A DNA stretch of 64,000 nt, taken from assembly GCF_038562415.1 (NCBI RefSeq), contig NZ_JBCFBA010000013.1, positions 62,001 to 126,000 of the forward strand, given 5' to 3'. Under the pieces are notes generated by a model. That model searched no databases, was not told the DNA's origin, and worked only from the letters and a program-made list of their open reading frames with translations. The stretch's first letter is position 1. Each line of letters opens with the position of its first letter. Shown here in pieces: positions 35,208 through 43,117 of the stretch. The position numbers and the translations under genes were made by a program. The stretch comes from Solidesulfovibrio sp. (GTDB taxonomy: Bacteria; Desulfobacterota; Desulfovibrionia; Desulfovibrionales; Desulfovibrionaceae).

Positions 35208-35681
35208 ATGGACGCCACGGACAAGCGCATTCTCGACATCATCCAGACGGGTTTTCCCATCGCGCCGCGCCCCTACGCCGTGGTCGGCGAGTGGGTGGGT
35301 TTGACCGAAGCCGAGACCCTGGCCCGGGTGCGGGCGCTTCGGGGCAAGGGCATCATCCGCCGCATCGGCGCCAACTTCCAGTCGGCCAGGATCGGCTTTT
35401 TCTCCACGCTGTGCGCCGCCTCGGCCCCCGAGGACAAGCGCGAGGCCTTCATCCAAGTCGTCAACGCCCACCCCGGCGTGACCCACAACTACCTGCGCGA
35501 TCATCCCCTCAACATCTGGTTCACCATGATCGGCCCCTCCCGCGAGGCCATCGCCGAGGGGCTGGCCGAAATCACCCGGCAAACCGGCATCGCCATCCTC
35601 AACCTGCCGGCCGACCGGCTGTTCAAGATCCGCGTGGATTTCGCCCTAAGCGACGCCGAAACGCCGGCCGAGGAGGCGTAG
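35208..35681 (+). CDS. ahbA: Siroheme decarboxylase subunit, AhbA-like (Lrp/AsnC fold)
   Basis: AhbA and AhbB together turn siroheme into didecarboxysiroheme in the alternative haem pathway of sulfate reducers and archaea. The 157-residue protein has an AsnC-like HTH (about residues 5-50, with RVRALRGKGIIRRIGANF). The C-terminal domain has GVTHNYLRDHPLNIWFT, whose His residues resemble the siroheme-binding region, and ends with LFKIRVDF. It was chosen over an AsnC regulator because of the ANFQSARIGF and HNYLR blocks. No ahbB neighbour lies in the window. The start is ATG at 35208. Confidence 0.75.
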   Translation: MDATDKRILDIIQTGFPIAPRPYAVVGEWVGLTEAETLARVRALRGKGIIRRIGANFQSARIGFFSTLCAASAPEDKREAFIQVVNAHPGVTHNYLRDHPLNIWFTMIGPSREAIAEGLAEITRQTGIAILNLPADRLFKIRVDFALSDAETPAEEA

Positions 35682-35794
35682 GGGCGCTAAGGGGCGTGGC
35701 GGCATTGCCTTGTGGCGTATCGTGGCTATTGTGTTGCAGGAAAAACGAGGCCGGCGATCCCCAACGAACCGCCCGAACCGGAAGGAAGTGCGCC

Positions 35795-36229
35795 ATGCCC
35801 GATGCCATCCATGCGGTCTGCCCGAAATGCCTCGCCGTCAACCGCGTCCTGACCGGCCGCCTGGACAGCGGGCCGGTGTGCGGCAAATGCCGCGCCCCCA
35901 TCCTGGAGCCCCATCCGGTGGTGCTGACGGCGGCCAGCTTCGACACCTTTCTGGCCAAAAGCGACCTGCCGGTGCTGGTCGATTTCTGGGCGCCCTGGTG
36001 CGCGCCCTGCCGGGCCATGGCCCCGGCCTTCGACCAGGCGGCGGCCATGCTCCATCCGCGCGTGATCCTGGCCAAGTGCGACACCCAGGAAGAACTGGCC
36101 ATCGCCGACCGCATGCACATCCAGGGCGTGCCGACCATGGTTCTTTTCGTGGCCGGCCGGGAGAAGGCCCGCATCTCCGGCGCGCGCGGCGCCGCCGACC
36201 TCGTGGCCTGGGTGCGGCAGAACCTCTAG
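35795..36229 (+). CDS. trxC: Thioredoxin 2 (TrxC type)
   Basis: The 144-residue protein has an N-terminal zinc-finger with CPKC and CGKC, then a thioredoxin fold with active site FWAPWCAPCRAMAP and the cis-proline segment GVPTMVLF. This is the TrxC layout: a zinc-binding thioredoxin that reduces protein disulfides under oxidative stress. GGAAGGAAG precedes the ATG at 35795. Confidence 0.95.
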   Translation: MPDAIHAVCPKCLAVNRVLTGRLDSGPVCGKCRAPILEPHPVVLTAASFDTFLAKSDLPVLVDFWAPWCAPCRAMAPAFDQAAAMLHPRVILAKCDTQEELAIADRMHIQGVPTMVLFVAGREKARISGARGAADLVAWVRQNL

Positions 36230-36341
36230 TCGCGTCCTCGAAAAAGACATATACTTGTCGAAGCGTAACAAATGAGAATAGCTATTTTTTCTTAAAAAAT
36301 ACTATACCCGCGAGGCTTCGCGGCGTCGGCGGGAGGCTGGG
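36230..36341. promoter_or_regulatory. AT-rich promoter region before the ferredoxin-nitroreductase gene
   Basis: This short AT-rich island in GC-rich surroundings contains an AT-only hairpin TATTTTTT-CTT-AAAAAATA (36283-36301). In plus orientation the T run follows trxC, and the region also lies upstream of the next start. It may act as a weak terminator for trxC and a promoter zone for the next gene. No -35/-10 pair is convincing. Confidence 0.35.
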
Positions 36342-37136
36342 ATGTCGCGTGTGGAAATCGACCGGGAGCGTTGCGCCCGGGACGGGCTGTGCCGGCTGGA
36401 GTGTCCGCTGTCCCTTCTCGAGGCCGATCCCGACGGCTTCCCCGTGCCCGGGCCACGCCTGGAGGCGGCCTGCATCGGCTGCGGGCACTGCCTGGCCGTG
36501 TGTCCCAAGGGCTGCCTGCGCCTGAACGGGCTTGGCCAGGAGGACCTGGCCCCGGCCGGGAAAGCCCCGGACGTCGCGCCCGAGGCGTTGCTGGAATTCA
36601 TGAAATCCCGGCGCTCCGTGCGCCACTTCGCCGACCGCCCGGTGCCGCGCGAGGTCCTGGCCGCCTGCCTGGAGACCGCCCGCTACGCCCCCTCGGCCCT
36701 CAACACCCAGCCGGCCCATTACCTGGTCCTGACCGACCGGCCGGTCATGGCGACCCTGTCGGCGGCCTGCGCCGACGTGCTTCGGGCCACGGGCCGCAGC
36801 CCCGATTTCCTGCGCGCCTACGACGCCGGCCAGGATTCGATCCTGCGCGGGGCGCCCTGCCTGGTGGTGGCCCACGCCAAGCGCGACGCGCCCATCCCGC
36901 CGGCAACCGACTGCGTTATCGCGCTCGCCCACCTGGAGCTGGCCGCGCACTGCCTGGGCCTGGGCGCCTGCTGGGCCGGCATCCTGCGCCACGTCGTCTC
37001 CGTGCACGCCCCGGCCCGGGCCCTGCTCGAGTTGCCCGAGGGCCACGACATGTACGGCGGGCTCATGCTCGGCTACCCGCGTTTTCCCCTCAGGCACCTG
37101 CCGCCGCGTCGGCCGCTTCGGGTCGACTGGCGCTGA
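36342..37136 (+). CDS. Ferredoxin-nitroreductase fusion protein
   Basis: The 264-residue protein has an N-terminal two-cluster ferredoxin domain (residues 1-60: CARDGLCRLECP and CIGCGHCLAVCPKGC, ligands for two 4Fe-4S clusters). A nitroreductase-family FMN domain follows (MKSRRSVRHFADRPVPREVL, ARYAPSALNTQPAHYLVL). Electrons probably pass from an external donor through the clusters to FMN for reduction of an unidentified organic substrate. Such fusions are frequent in strict anaerobes. GGGAGG precedes the ATG at 36342. Confidence 0.92.
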   Translation: MSRVEIDRERCARDGLCRLECPLSLLEADPDGFPVPGPRLEAACIGCGHCLAVCPKGCLRLNGLGQEDLAPAGKAPDVAPEALLEFMKSRRSVRHFADRPVPREVLAACLETARYAPSALNTQPAHYLVLTDRPVMATLSAACADVLRATGRSPDFLRAYDAGQDSILRGAPCLVVAHAKRDAPIPPATDCVIALAHLELAAHCLGLGACWAGILRHVVSVHAPARALLELPEGHDMYGGLMLGYPRFPLRHLPPRRPLRVDWR

Positions 37137-37185
37137 AGGGCGCCGCCGCGTTGCGGCAACGGCCGGACGGTCCCGGGGGCCCGGG

Positions 37186-38091
37186 TCACCGCGCCAGGCC
37201 CTGGCCGGCGAAGGCCGCCGCGTCGAGGCGCACGGTCACCGTCCGTTCGGGCGCGCCCGCATCGAGGGTGCGCAGGTACAGCGTCCCCGGCCCCGAGGCC
37301 GGCAGGGCCACGGCGAAGACGGCCATGGTGCGCGTGGAGGCGGGCGTGCCGCCCGTGCGCCAGATGCTGTTGTCCGGCCCGGCGTTGCGGTCGCCGGACA
37401 GGGGCAGCAGGGCGTCGAGGTCGGCGGGTTTGCGGACCTGGGCCAGCAGTTCCCCGATGCGCGCTTCCCGGGTGCGGCTGGAGACGCCGATGCGCCGGTT
37501 GTCGGCGGCAAGCGCCGGTTCCAGGTAGTGGTTGGTCTGCCACAGCGGCCCGGCGGCGACGCGTGTGACGGCGAATTTCCCGCCCGGGGCCGTTTCCACC
37601 CGGGCGATCCCGTTGCGGTCGGCCAGCATGTAGAAGCAGGGTTTGGCGTTGGCGAAGAGGTCGGCCCGGGCCACGGCCTCGTCCACGCTGGCGCACTGGC
37701 GCAACAGCCGGCGCAGGATGCCGCTGACACCCTTCTCGGCCTTGCGCTCCTCCCCGGGGATGCTCGATACGGTGGCCGTGACGGCCGCCAGGCCCTTTTC
37801 GTTGACCCCGGCCTTGAGCCCGTCCGCCCCGCCGCCGGTGGCGAAAAGCCCCAGGTAGCGGTAGCCGGCCTTGGGCGCGACCAGGGCGAGGGATTGGGTC
37901 TGGTCGGGCCGCCAGTCCCGGTTTTTGACCACAATGGTGCCGCCGCCGGCCACGTCGGCTGGCCCGGCCAGGCCGAACAGCGTGCAGGCCTCGGCCCTCC
38001 CCGCCGGACGGCAGACGCTCCAAAGGAGCAGGGCGCACACAAGGAGCCGGCCGAGCCGGATTACTGGAGGCGCTGGCCGTTGTCGCAGCAA
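37186..38091 (-). CDS. Secreted Ntn-hydrolase (acyl-transferase/C45-like)
   Basis: The protein of about 301 residues has a signal peptide and then Cys as likely N-terminal nucleophile (EACTLFGLAG). Downstream are NRDWRPDQ, the Asn/Arg/Asp box seen in linear amide hydrolases of the AAT/C45 and choloylglycine type, and GVNEKGLAAVTATV. These suggest a self-processed periplasmic amidase or acyltransferase. No ATG precedes the signal peptide: TTG at 38091 (AAGAAGGA upstream) is preferred, GTG at 38040 is the alternative. The TTG start overlaps the preceding Cys-rich membrane gene. Confidence 0.75.
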   Translation of the reverse strand: MLRQRPAPPVIRLGRLLVCALLLWSVCRPAGRAEACTLFGLAGPADVAGGGTIVVKNRDWRPDQTQSLALVAPKAGYRYLGLFATGGGADGLKAGVNEKGLAAVTATVSSIPGEERKAEKGVSGILRRLLRQCASVDEAVARADLFANAKPCFYMLADRNGIARVETAPGGKFAVTRVAAGPLWQTNHYLEPALAADNRRIGVSSRTREARIGELLAQVRKPADLDALLPLSGDRNAGPDNSIWRTGGTPASTRTMAVFAVALPASGPGTLYLRTLDAGAPERTVTVRLDAAAFAGQGLAR

Positions 38092-38225
38092 GTATCCTTC
38101 TTTTCCGGGCTCTGGCAGCCGCCGTTGCAACCGCAACCGCAGCCCGAGCTTTTCTTGAAAAAGAAACGGCGGATGACATAGCCGGCCGCCAGGGCGATGA
38201 TCAGGAAAACGATGACTTTGTCCAC
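38061..38225 (-). CDS. FeoB-associated Cys-rich membrane protein
   Basis: The 54-residue protein has one transmembrane helix (about residues 3-22, KVIVFLIIALAAGYVIRRF), then SSGCGCGCNGGCQSPEKK and a second CC pair. This matches the FeoB-associated Cys-rich family (PF12669). Members usually follow feoB and are thought to help ferrous iron uptake; here no feoA or feoB is nearby. AAGGAGGAG precedes the GTG at 38225. It overlaps the start of the Ntn-hydrolase gene by 31 bp. Confidence 0.85.
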   Translation of the reverse strand: MDKVIVFLIIALAAGYVIRRFFFKKSSGCGCGCNGGCQSPEKKDTCCDNGQRLQ

Positions 38226-38364
38226 AGGCTCCTCCTTGAAATTGAAAATCAACATCTGGCATGAGAATAACCCCTTTCCAAGTTCGCGCAAGATGTTTTA
38301 TCGTCATAAAAAACAATCCCCTTGAACCCGGGCCGCCCCCTGGCCGGCCCAGAGGGCGCGTCGC

Positions 38365-39234
38365 ATGGAAAAGCACCTGCTCGTGGCCGTCGGCGACGAA
38401 TACCAAACATCGCAAAGTCTGCGTTTCGTGCATCATTTTTTCACGGCCCGCCAGGACCTCAAGCTGACGCTTTTTTACGTCGTCCCCCGGCGCCCGGACT
38501 GGCGGCTCGACCCCATCAACCTGGAAGCCAATCCCGAGGCCGTGGTCCACATCGAGCAGGACAAGGCCGCGCACGGCGTGCCGGCCATGGAACAGGCCAA
38601 GGAATGGCTCTATACCATGGGTTTTTCCAAGGAGCAGGTGCGGGTCAAGTTTTCCCAGGGCAAGCTCGGCACGGTCAAGGAGATCATCAAGGAATCCGAG
38701 GAAGGGCTCTACGACGCGGCGGTTTTGGGGCGTCGGGGCATTTCCTGGTTCGAGGAGATGGTCTCCGACAGCGTGTCCCACCGCATCCTCTGGGAACAGC
38801 TGACCTTTCCCATCTGGATCTGCCGCAATCCCCAACGGGACCGCAAGAACGTCCTGGTGTGCGTGGACGGCTCCGAGGAGTGCCTGCGGGTGGCCGACCA
38901 CGTGGGCTACATGCTGCGCCACGAGCCCGGCCACGACATCATCCTGCTCCATGTCTGCGCCGACGACCGCTGCATCGACGCCGAGACCATCTTCGGCCGG
39001 GCCATGGCCGAGATCAAGGCCAACGACATCGCCGACGACCGGATTTCCATCAAGGTGCTGACCTCGTCCAATCCGGCCAAGACCATCTTGCACGAGGCCG
39101 AGGCCCGGCGCTACGCCGCCGTGGCCATTGGCCGCACGAGCCACAAGCCATCGACGCTCAAGCACATTTTCGCCACGACCAGCCTCAAGATCCTGCGGGG
39201 CATCGAGGGCGCGGCGTTGTGGCTGTGCAAATAA
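38365..39234 (+). CDS. Tandem universal stress protein
   Basis: The 289-residue protein has two UspA folds (about residues 1-150 and 165-289), starting with HLLVAVGDEYQTS and NVLVCVDGSEECLRVA. The glycine-rich nucleotide-binding loop is only partly kept: VLGRRGISWFEEMVSDSVS in the first domain, IGRTSHKPSTLKH in the second. ATP binding may therefore be restricted to the first half or lost. It lies just upstream of a small helical protein gene with which it may be co-transcribed. Confidence 0.88.
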   Translation: MEKHLLVAVGDEYQTSQSLRFVHHFFTARQDLKLTLFYVVPRRPDWRLDPINLEANPEAVVHIEQDKAAHGVPAMEQAKEWLYTMGFSKEQVRVKFSQGKLGTVKEIIKESEEGLYDAAVLGRRGISWFEEMVSDSVSHRILWEQLTFPIWICRNPQRDRKNVLVCVDGSEECLRVADHVGYMLRHEPGHDIILLHVCADDRCIDAETIFGRAMAEIKANDIADDRISIKVLTSSNPAKTILHEAEARRYAAVAIGRTSHKPSTLKHIFATTSLKILRGIEGAALWLCK

Positions 39235-39257
39235 CGCGGGCGGGCAAGGAGACGGGC

Positions 39258-39521
39258 ATGGCGGCAGGTGTCTGGGACGGCCTCGACAAGGAACGCGTGT
39301 CCAGGGCGCTGGTCACGGCCTTTTTGAGCGACGAGTACCTCGAGGTGCTGGCGGCGATCAACAACGCCGAAACCATCGCCGAAATCGACGCGGCCCGGGA
39401 ACGGGTCAAGGAACTCATGGGCCTGTGGCGCGAGGAGGTGCCGGAGTACGCCTTCGTCATCGACGCGCTGTATCTGTTTTCCGACAAGCTGCGGCTGCAA
39501 CTGGCGGAAGACATGCGCTAG
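39258..39521 (+). CDS. Small helical protein of unknown function
   Basis: This 87-residue acidic helical protein (for example ERVSRALVTAFLSDEYLEVL and FVIDALYLFSDKLRLQLAED) has no membrane segment and no cysteine. AAGGAGAC precedes the ATG at 39258, 23 bp after the stress-protein gene, so it is likely the second gene of the same operon. No family recognised. Confidence 0.65.
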   Translation: MAAGVWDGLDKERVSRALVTAFLSDEYLEVLAAINNAETIAEIDAARERVKELMGLWREEVPEYAFVIDALYLFSDKLRLQLAEDMR

Positions 39522-39742
39522 GCCTTTTTCGCGACGGCTTCGAGACGTCGGCGCCGCCGGCCGGTGCCGGAAAGGCGGACAGGCGTCTCCAACCTGGTCC
39601 GGGGACCGAAAAAAAGCGAGGGTTGTTTGAACCACAAAGCGATCGTGGATTTTGTGCCGCATGCGTAGCAAGGGCTACTGCATGCGCGCAAGGAGTGCGG
39701 CAGGGCCTTTGCTCGATCCTAATCGACACATTAGGAGGGAGC
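39522..39742. other. Intergenic region with imperfect hairpin
   Basis: No ORF is credible in these 221 bp. An imperfect hairpin is formed by GCATGC-G-TAGC (39659-39669) and GCTA-CT-GCATGC (39674-39685). The promoter of the CD3324-type gene should lie here, but no clear -35/-10 pair is seen. Confidence 0.4.
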
Positions 39743-40018
39743 ATGACGGCTTATGCCAAGGCAAGCGAGGTGCTGCCCGGCCCTCTGCTTGAAGCGATAC
39801 AACGGCACGTCGACGGCGCGTACCTGTATATCCCCCGTCGGGAGGAAAACAGGAAGCGCTGGGGCGAAGGCAATGACGCCAGGAAACTGCTGCGACAGCG
39901 AAACGCCGCCATCCGCGCGGCCTACGGAGACGGCGCGTCGGTGGAGGCCCTTGCCGCCTCCTACTGCCTGTCGCCCAAAACCGTGTACAAGATCCTCGCG
40001 GCGAAAAACCGCGAGTAG
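39743..40018 (+). CDS. CD3324-family small regulator
   Basis: The 91-residue protein fits the CD3324 family: an N-terminal ASEVLPGPLLEAIQRHVDGAYLYIP, then RKRWGEGNDARKLLRQRNAAIRAAYGDG, and a C-terminal HTH (SVEALAASYCLSPKTVYKIL) related to the Mor family. Members are small DNA-binding regulators with unclear targets. AGGAGG precedes the ATG at 39743, and a strong terminator follows at once. Confidence 0.85.
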   Translation: MTAYAKASEVLPGPLLEAIQRHVDGAYLYIPRREENRKRWGEGNDARKLLRQRNAAIRAAYGDGASVEALAASYCLSPKTVYKILAAKNRE

Positions 40019-40029
40019 ACCGCATCCCA

Positions 40030-40061
40030 AAGCCCGCCTTGGCCGCCAGGCGGGCTTTTTT
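40030..40061 (+). terminator. Rho-independent terminator after the CD3324-family gene
   Basis: AAGCCCGCCT (40030-40039) pairs with AGGCGGGCTT (40048-40057), an 8-bp loop, followed by TTTT. Confidence 0.85.
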
Positions 40062-40177
40062 GCGCCCGGCCGCGCGCGTCCTGCTGTCGCCCGTTCGCTT
40101 CGCAAGCGGAAAGGAGGTTTTCCCCGCCAAGGCGTCTGGTATGGTGCCGCCAATGCAACCGCATGTGCGAGGAAGTC

Positions 40178-40885
40178 ATGGAAAACACGTTTACGGCCTT
40201 TTTCGACCCCCCTTTCGTCCAAGGCAACCTGATGGGCCCCAACTGCCTGCGCCTGCTGGAGGAACTCCTCGAAAGCGTCGACATCCGGGACGCCGCTCGG
40301 GTGCTCGATCTCGGCTGCGGCACGGGCCTGACCTCCATGTCCCTGGCGTCGCGTTCCAAGGCCCAGGTCGTGGCCTACGACCTGTGGATCGATCCCACGG
40401 AGAACGGCAAACGGTTCGCCCGGTGCGGCTTCGCCGACCGGATCGTGCCGGTGCAGGGCCGGGCGCAGGCCATGCCCCTGGCCAGGCGTTTCTTCGACGC
40501 CGTCTTTTGCATCGACGCCTACTGTTATTTCGGGGCGGCCGCGGGCTTTCTCGAATACGCCCTGGCCCCGTTCGTCAAACCCGGCGGCCTGATCGCCCTG
40601 GCGATCCCGGGCCTCAAGAAGGACTTCACCGACGAGGTGCCGGAAGTCCTGCGCCCGTACTGGCAGGAGGACATCAACTTCTATTCGGCCGCCTGGTGGG
40701 CGGACCTTTTCGGCCGCTGCCCGGCGGTCCGGCTGGAGCGCTGCTTCTCCATGGCCTGCCACGACGCGGCCTGGCGGGACTGGCTGGCCTGCAACCATCC
40801 CTACGCCGTGCGCGACCGGGACATGATGCGGGCCGAGGCCGGATTGTACTTCGACACCATCGGCGTCGTGGCCCGGGTCGTTTGA
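40178..40885 (+). CDS. SAM-dependent methyltransferase, SAM-binding motif intact
   Basis: The 235-residue class I methyltransferase has motif I ARVLDLGCGTGLTSM and motif II VVAYDLWIDP. Its motif IV region FFDAVFCIDAYCYFG and the unusual Cys-rich segment suggest a specialised substrate. The layout (GPNCLRLLEELL upstream of motif I) resembles MerR-associated or YafE-like small methyltransferases. GAGGAAG precedes the ATG at 40178. Confidence 0.85.
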   Translation: MENTFTAFFDPPFVQGNLMGPNCLRLLEELLESVDIRDAARVLDLGCGTGLTSMSLASRSKAQVVAYDLWIDPTENGKRFARCGFADRIVPVQGRAQAMPLARRFFDAVFCIDAYCYFGAAAGFLEYALAPFVKPGGLIALAIPGLKKDFTDEVPEVLRPYWQEDINFYSAAWWADLFGRCPAVRLERCFSMACHDAAWRDWLACNHPYAVRDRDMMRAEAGLYFDTIGVVARVV

Positions 40886-40982
40886 CCGGCGCGGCCGGCC
40901 GCCGCCGGCTTCGGGAAGGCGCCCGGCGGACACGGGGCCGGCGGCGGCTTGACTCCGCCGGCCGGGCGCCCTATCATGAGGG

Positions 40983-41088
40983 CTCCAAAGGGGAGTAGCT
41001 GTTCCGGACAGGGTCAACATCCCTGCGGCGTGCATCGTCGCCTGGCCCTGTCGTCGGTCCCTCGGAACCGATCGGCGAGACCTTTGGC
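40983..41088 (+). ncRNA. Manganese (yybP-ykoY) riboswitch
   Basis: The RNA has the conserved yybP-ykoY features in order: GGGGAGTAG (40990-40998), TCAACAT (41014-41020) and CGGCGAGACCTTT (41073-41083). P1 is CCAAAGG (40985-40991) with CCTTTGG (41081-41087). This aptamer binds Mn2+. The 3' strand of P1 is also the 5' strand of the terminator at 41081-41116, so metal binding should hold P1 and prevent termination. It lies directly upstream of a cation antiporter gene, a usual target. Confidence 0.88.
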
Positions 41089-41116
41089 ATGCGTGCGCGT
41101 GCCAAAGGTTTTTTTT
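41081..41116 (+). terminator. Riboswitch-controlled terminator
   Basis: CCTTTGGCA (41081-41089) pairs with TGCCAAAGG (41100-41108), followed by eight T (41109-41116). It shares CCTTTGG with the riboswitch P1 helix, so the two structures exclude each other. Confidence 0.88.
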
Positions 41117-41145
41117 CGCCGGCCGCGCCAAACCGAGGAGTGCTC

Positions 41146-42369
41146 ATGCGCAAACTGCTTCCCCTGTGGCTGGCCGTGGCCGCCTGTCTGCCCGGCCTGG
41201 CCTGTTCCCTGCTGGCCGTCCACCTGTCCGCGCCGGCCGCCGCCGCCATCGCCGGCGGGGCCATTCTCGGCGCCTCCTTCCTGCTGCTGTGGGCCTGCGA
41301 CGTGGCCCAAAACGACATTCCGCAAGCCCTGGCCCTGGCCGTGGTGGCGCTGATCGCCGTTTTGCCGGAATACGCCGTGGACATGTATTTCACCTGGATG
41401 GCCGGCAAGCATCCCGAATCCGACTACGCCCATTTCGCCATCGCCAACATGACCGGCGCCAACAGGCTTCTCATCGGCGTGGCCTGGACGGCCGTGGCCG
41501 TGGTGGTCTGGTGGCGCACCCGCCAGCCCGTGATCCTGGAGCCGGCCCGCAGGACCGAGGTGCTCTTCCTGGGCCTGGCCACGGCCTACGCCATGAGCGT
41601 TCCCCTGTCGGGCACGCTCACCTGGGTGGACGGCGCGGTGCTCATCGGCCTGTACGTCGTCTACATCGTCATCGCCGCCCGGCGCGAATGCGAGGAGCCG
41701 GATCTCGAAGGCGTGGCCGCCTGTCTGGCCAGGCTGGCCGCGGGCCGGCGCCGGCTGGCCACGGCCGTCCTGTTTCTCTTCGCCGCCGGGGTCATCGTGG
41801 CCAATGCCGAGCAATTCAGCGAGGGCCTGGTGGCCACGGGGCGGCTGCTCGGGGTCAACGAGTTCCTGCTCGTCCAGTGGCTGGCGCCCATCGCCTCCGA
41901 GGCGCCGGAATTCATCGTGGCCATCATGTTCGCCCTGCGCGGCATGGCCGGCTTGGCCCTGGGGAGCCTGATCTCCTCCAAGCTCAACCAGTGGACGCTG
42001 CTCGTGGGCATGATCCCCGGGGTCTACGGCGTGTCGTCGGGCAGCTTCGCCAGCCCCATGCCCTTGGACGGCGTGCAGATGCACGAGATCCTGCTCACCG
42101 CCGCCCAGTCGCTGCTGGCCGTGGGCCTTTTGGCCGGGTTGCGCCTGGACATCCGGGGGGCCATGCTGCTTTTTGGGCTTTTCTGCGGCCAGTTTTTGGC
42201 CCCGGCCGTGCCCGAATCCTTCTGGAGGCTGCTGCCGGGGCATCTTGACGGCGGCCAGGTCCACTTTTTCTTCACGTTCCTGTATGTGGGGGCCTTCGCC
42301 CTGCTGCTGCCGCGCATCGCCCCGCAACTGGCGGCGCTGGTGCGGCGCGACGGCCAGCGGGCCTCTTGA
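41146..42369 (+). CDS. CaCA-family sodium/calcium (or Mn2+) antiporter
   Basis: The 407-residue membrane protein has about ten helices and the two alpha repeats typical of cation/Ca2+ exchangers. They are ALIAVLPEYAVDM (first repeat) and APIASEAPEFIVAIMFALRGMAGLALGSLISSKLNQW (split, second repeat), with the ion-binding Glu in PE of each. Control by the manganese riboswitch upstream suggests that it exports Mn2+ or exchanges Ca2+/Mn2+. GAGGAG precedes the ATG at 41146. Confidence 0.9.
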   Translation: MRKLLPLWLAVAACLPGLACSLLAVHLSAPAAAAIAGGAILGASFLLLWACDVAQNDIPQALALAVVALIAVLPEYAVDMYFTWMAGKHPESDYAHFAIANMTGANRLLIGVAWTAVAVVVWWRTRQPVILEPARRTEVLFLGLATAYAMSVPLSGTLTWVDGAVLIGLYVVYIVIAARRECEEPDLEGVAACLARLAAGRRRLATAVLFLFAAGVIVANAEQFSEGLVATGRLLGVNEFLLVQWLAPIASEAPEFIVAIMFALRGMAGLALGSLISSKLNQWTLLVGMIPGVYGVSSGSFASPMPLDGVQMHEILLTAAQSLLAVGLLAGLRLDIRGAMLLFGLFCGQFLAPAVPESFWRLLPGHLDGGQVHFFFTFLYVGAFALLLPRIAPQLAALVRRDGQRAS

Positions 42370-42395
42370 CGCCGCCCCGGCGCGGCCCTATGTGA

Positions 42396-42430
42396 CGCGC
42401 CCGCCCGGACGCGACGTCCGGGCGGGCGCG
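42396..42430. repeat. Perfect 16-bp hairpin without T tract
   Basis: CGCGCCCGCCCGGACG (42396-42411) pairs completely with the strand at 42415-42430 around a 3-bp loop. It lies between the antiporter and TRIC genes, 22 bp before the TRIC start. Confidence 0.6.
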
Positions 42431-42451
42431 TAGCCCAAGGAGGCCGTCGCC

Positions 42452-43117
42452 ATGGACCAGGCATTCCAACTGCCGCTGTTCCTCGATTTGTTCGCCGTGT
42501 TCCTGATGGCCGCCACCGGCGCCATCGAGGCCATCCGTCGGGAGTTCGACCTTGTCGGGCTGCTCGGCCTGTCGCTGGCCACCGGGGTGGGCGGGGCGCT
42601 GATACGCGACGGCATCTTCCTCCAGGCCGGCGTGCCGGCCGTGGTGCGCAACCAGGACTACCTGCTGGCCGTGGCCGGGGCGGCGGCGGCCTGCCTGATT
42701 TTCGGCCGGCGGGCGGTGCTGTCGGAAAAGCTCGTGGCCGTGGTGGACGCGGCCGCCCTGGGGGCCTACGCCGTGGTGGGCATGGAGAAGTCCCTGGCCT
42801 TTGGCCTGGATTTCGCCCCGGCGGTGCTGGTCGGCACGGTCAACGCCTGCGGCGGCGGCATCCTGCGCGACGTGCTGACCCGCGAGGCGCCGCTGGTGTT
42901 CCGGCCGGGGCAGTTCTACGCCTTTGCCGCGCTCATCGGCTGCCTGGCCTATCCGCTGCTGCGCCAAAGCGACGCCCTGCCGCCCCTGGCCGCCGCCCTG
43001 GGGGCCATCGGCGTGACCTTCCTGCTGCGCATGCTGGCCATCACCCGCAACTGGCGCACGGCCCCGGTGCGCGATACCGGCCTTTTCGGCTCCACCCGCC
43101 AGCCGCCCGTGGCTTGA
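42452..43117 (+). CDS. TRIC-type cation channel (YadS/UPF0126 family)
   Basis: The 221-residue protein has seven hydrophobic segments in two three-helix repeats. The family glycine motifs are GGALIRDGIFLQ (first repeat) and NACGGGILRDVLTRE (second repeat). Bacterial TRIC proteins form trimeric potassium-conducting channels. AAGGAGG precedes the ATG at 42452. The short distance from the riboswitch-controlled antiporter suggests that the two ion-transport genes can be co-transcribed through the strong hairpin. Confidence 0.92.
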   Translation: MDQAFQLPLFLDLFAVFLMAATGAIEAIRREFDLVGLLGLSLATGVGGALIRDGIFLQAGVPAVVRNQDYLLAVAGAAAACLIFGRRAVLSEKLVAVVDAAALGAYAVVGMEKSLAFGLDFAPAVLVGTVNACGGGILRDVLTREAPLVFRPGQFYAFAALIGCLAYPLLRQSDALPPLAAALGAIGVTFLLRMLAITRNWRTAPVRDTGLFGSTRQPPVA

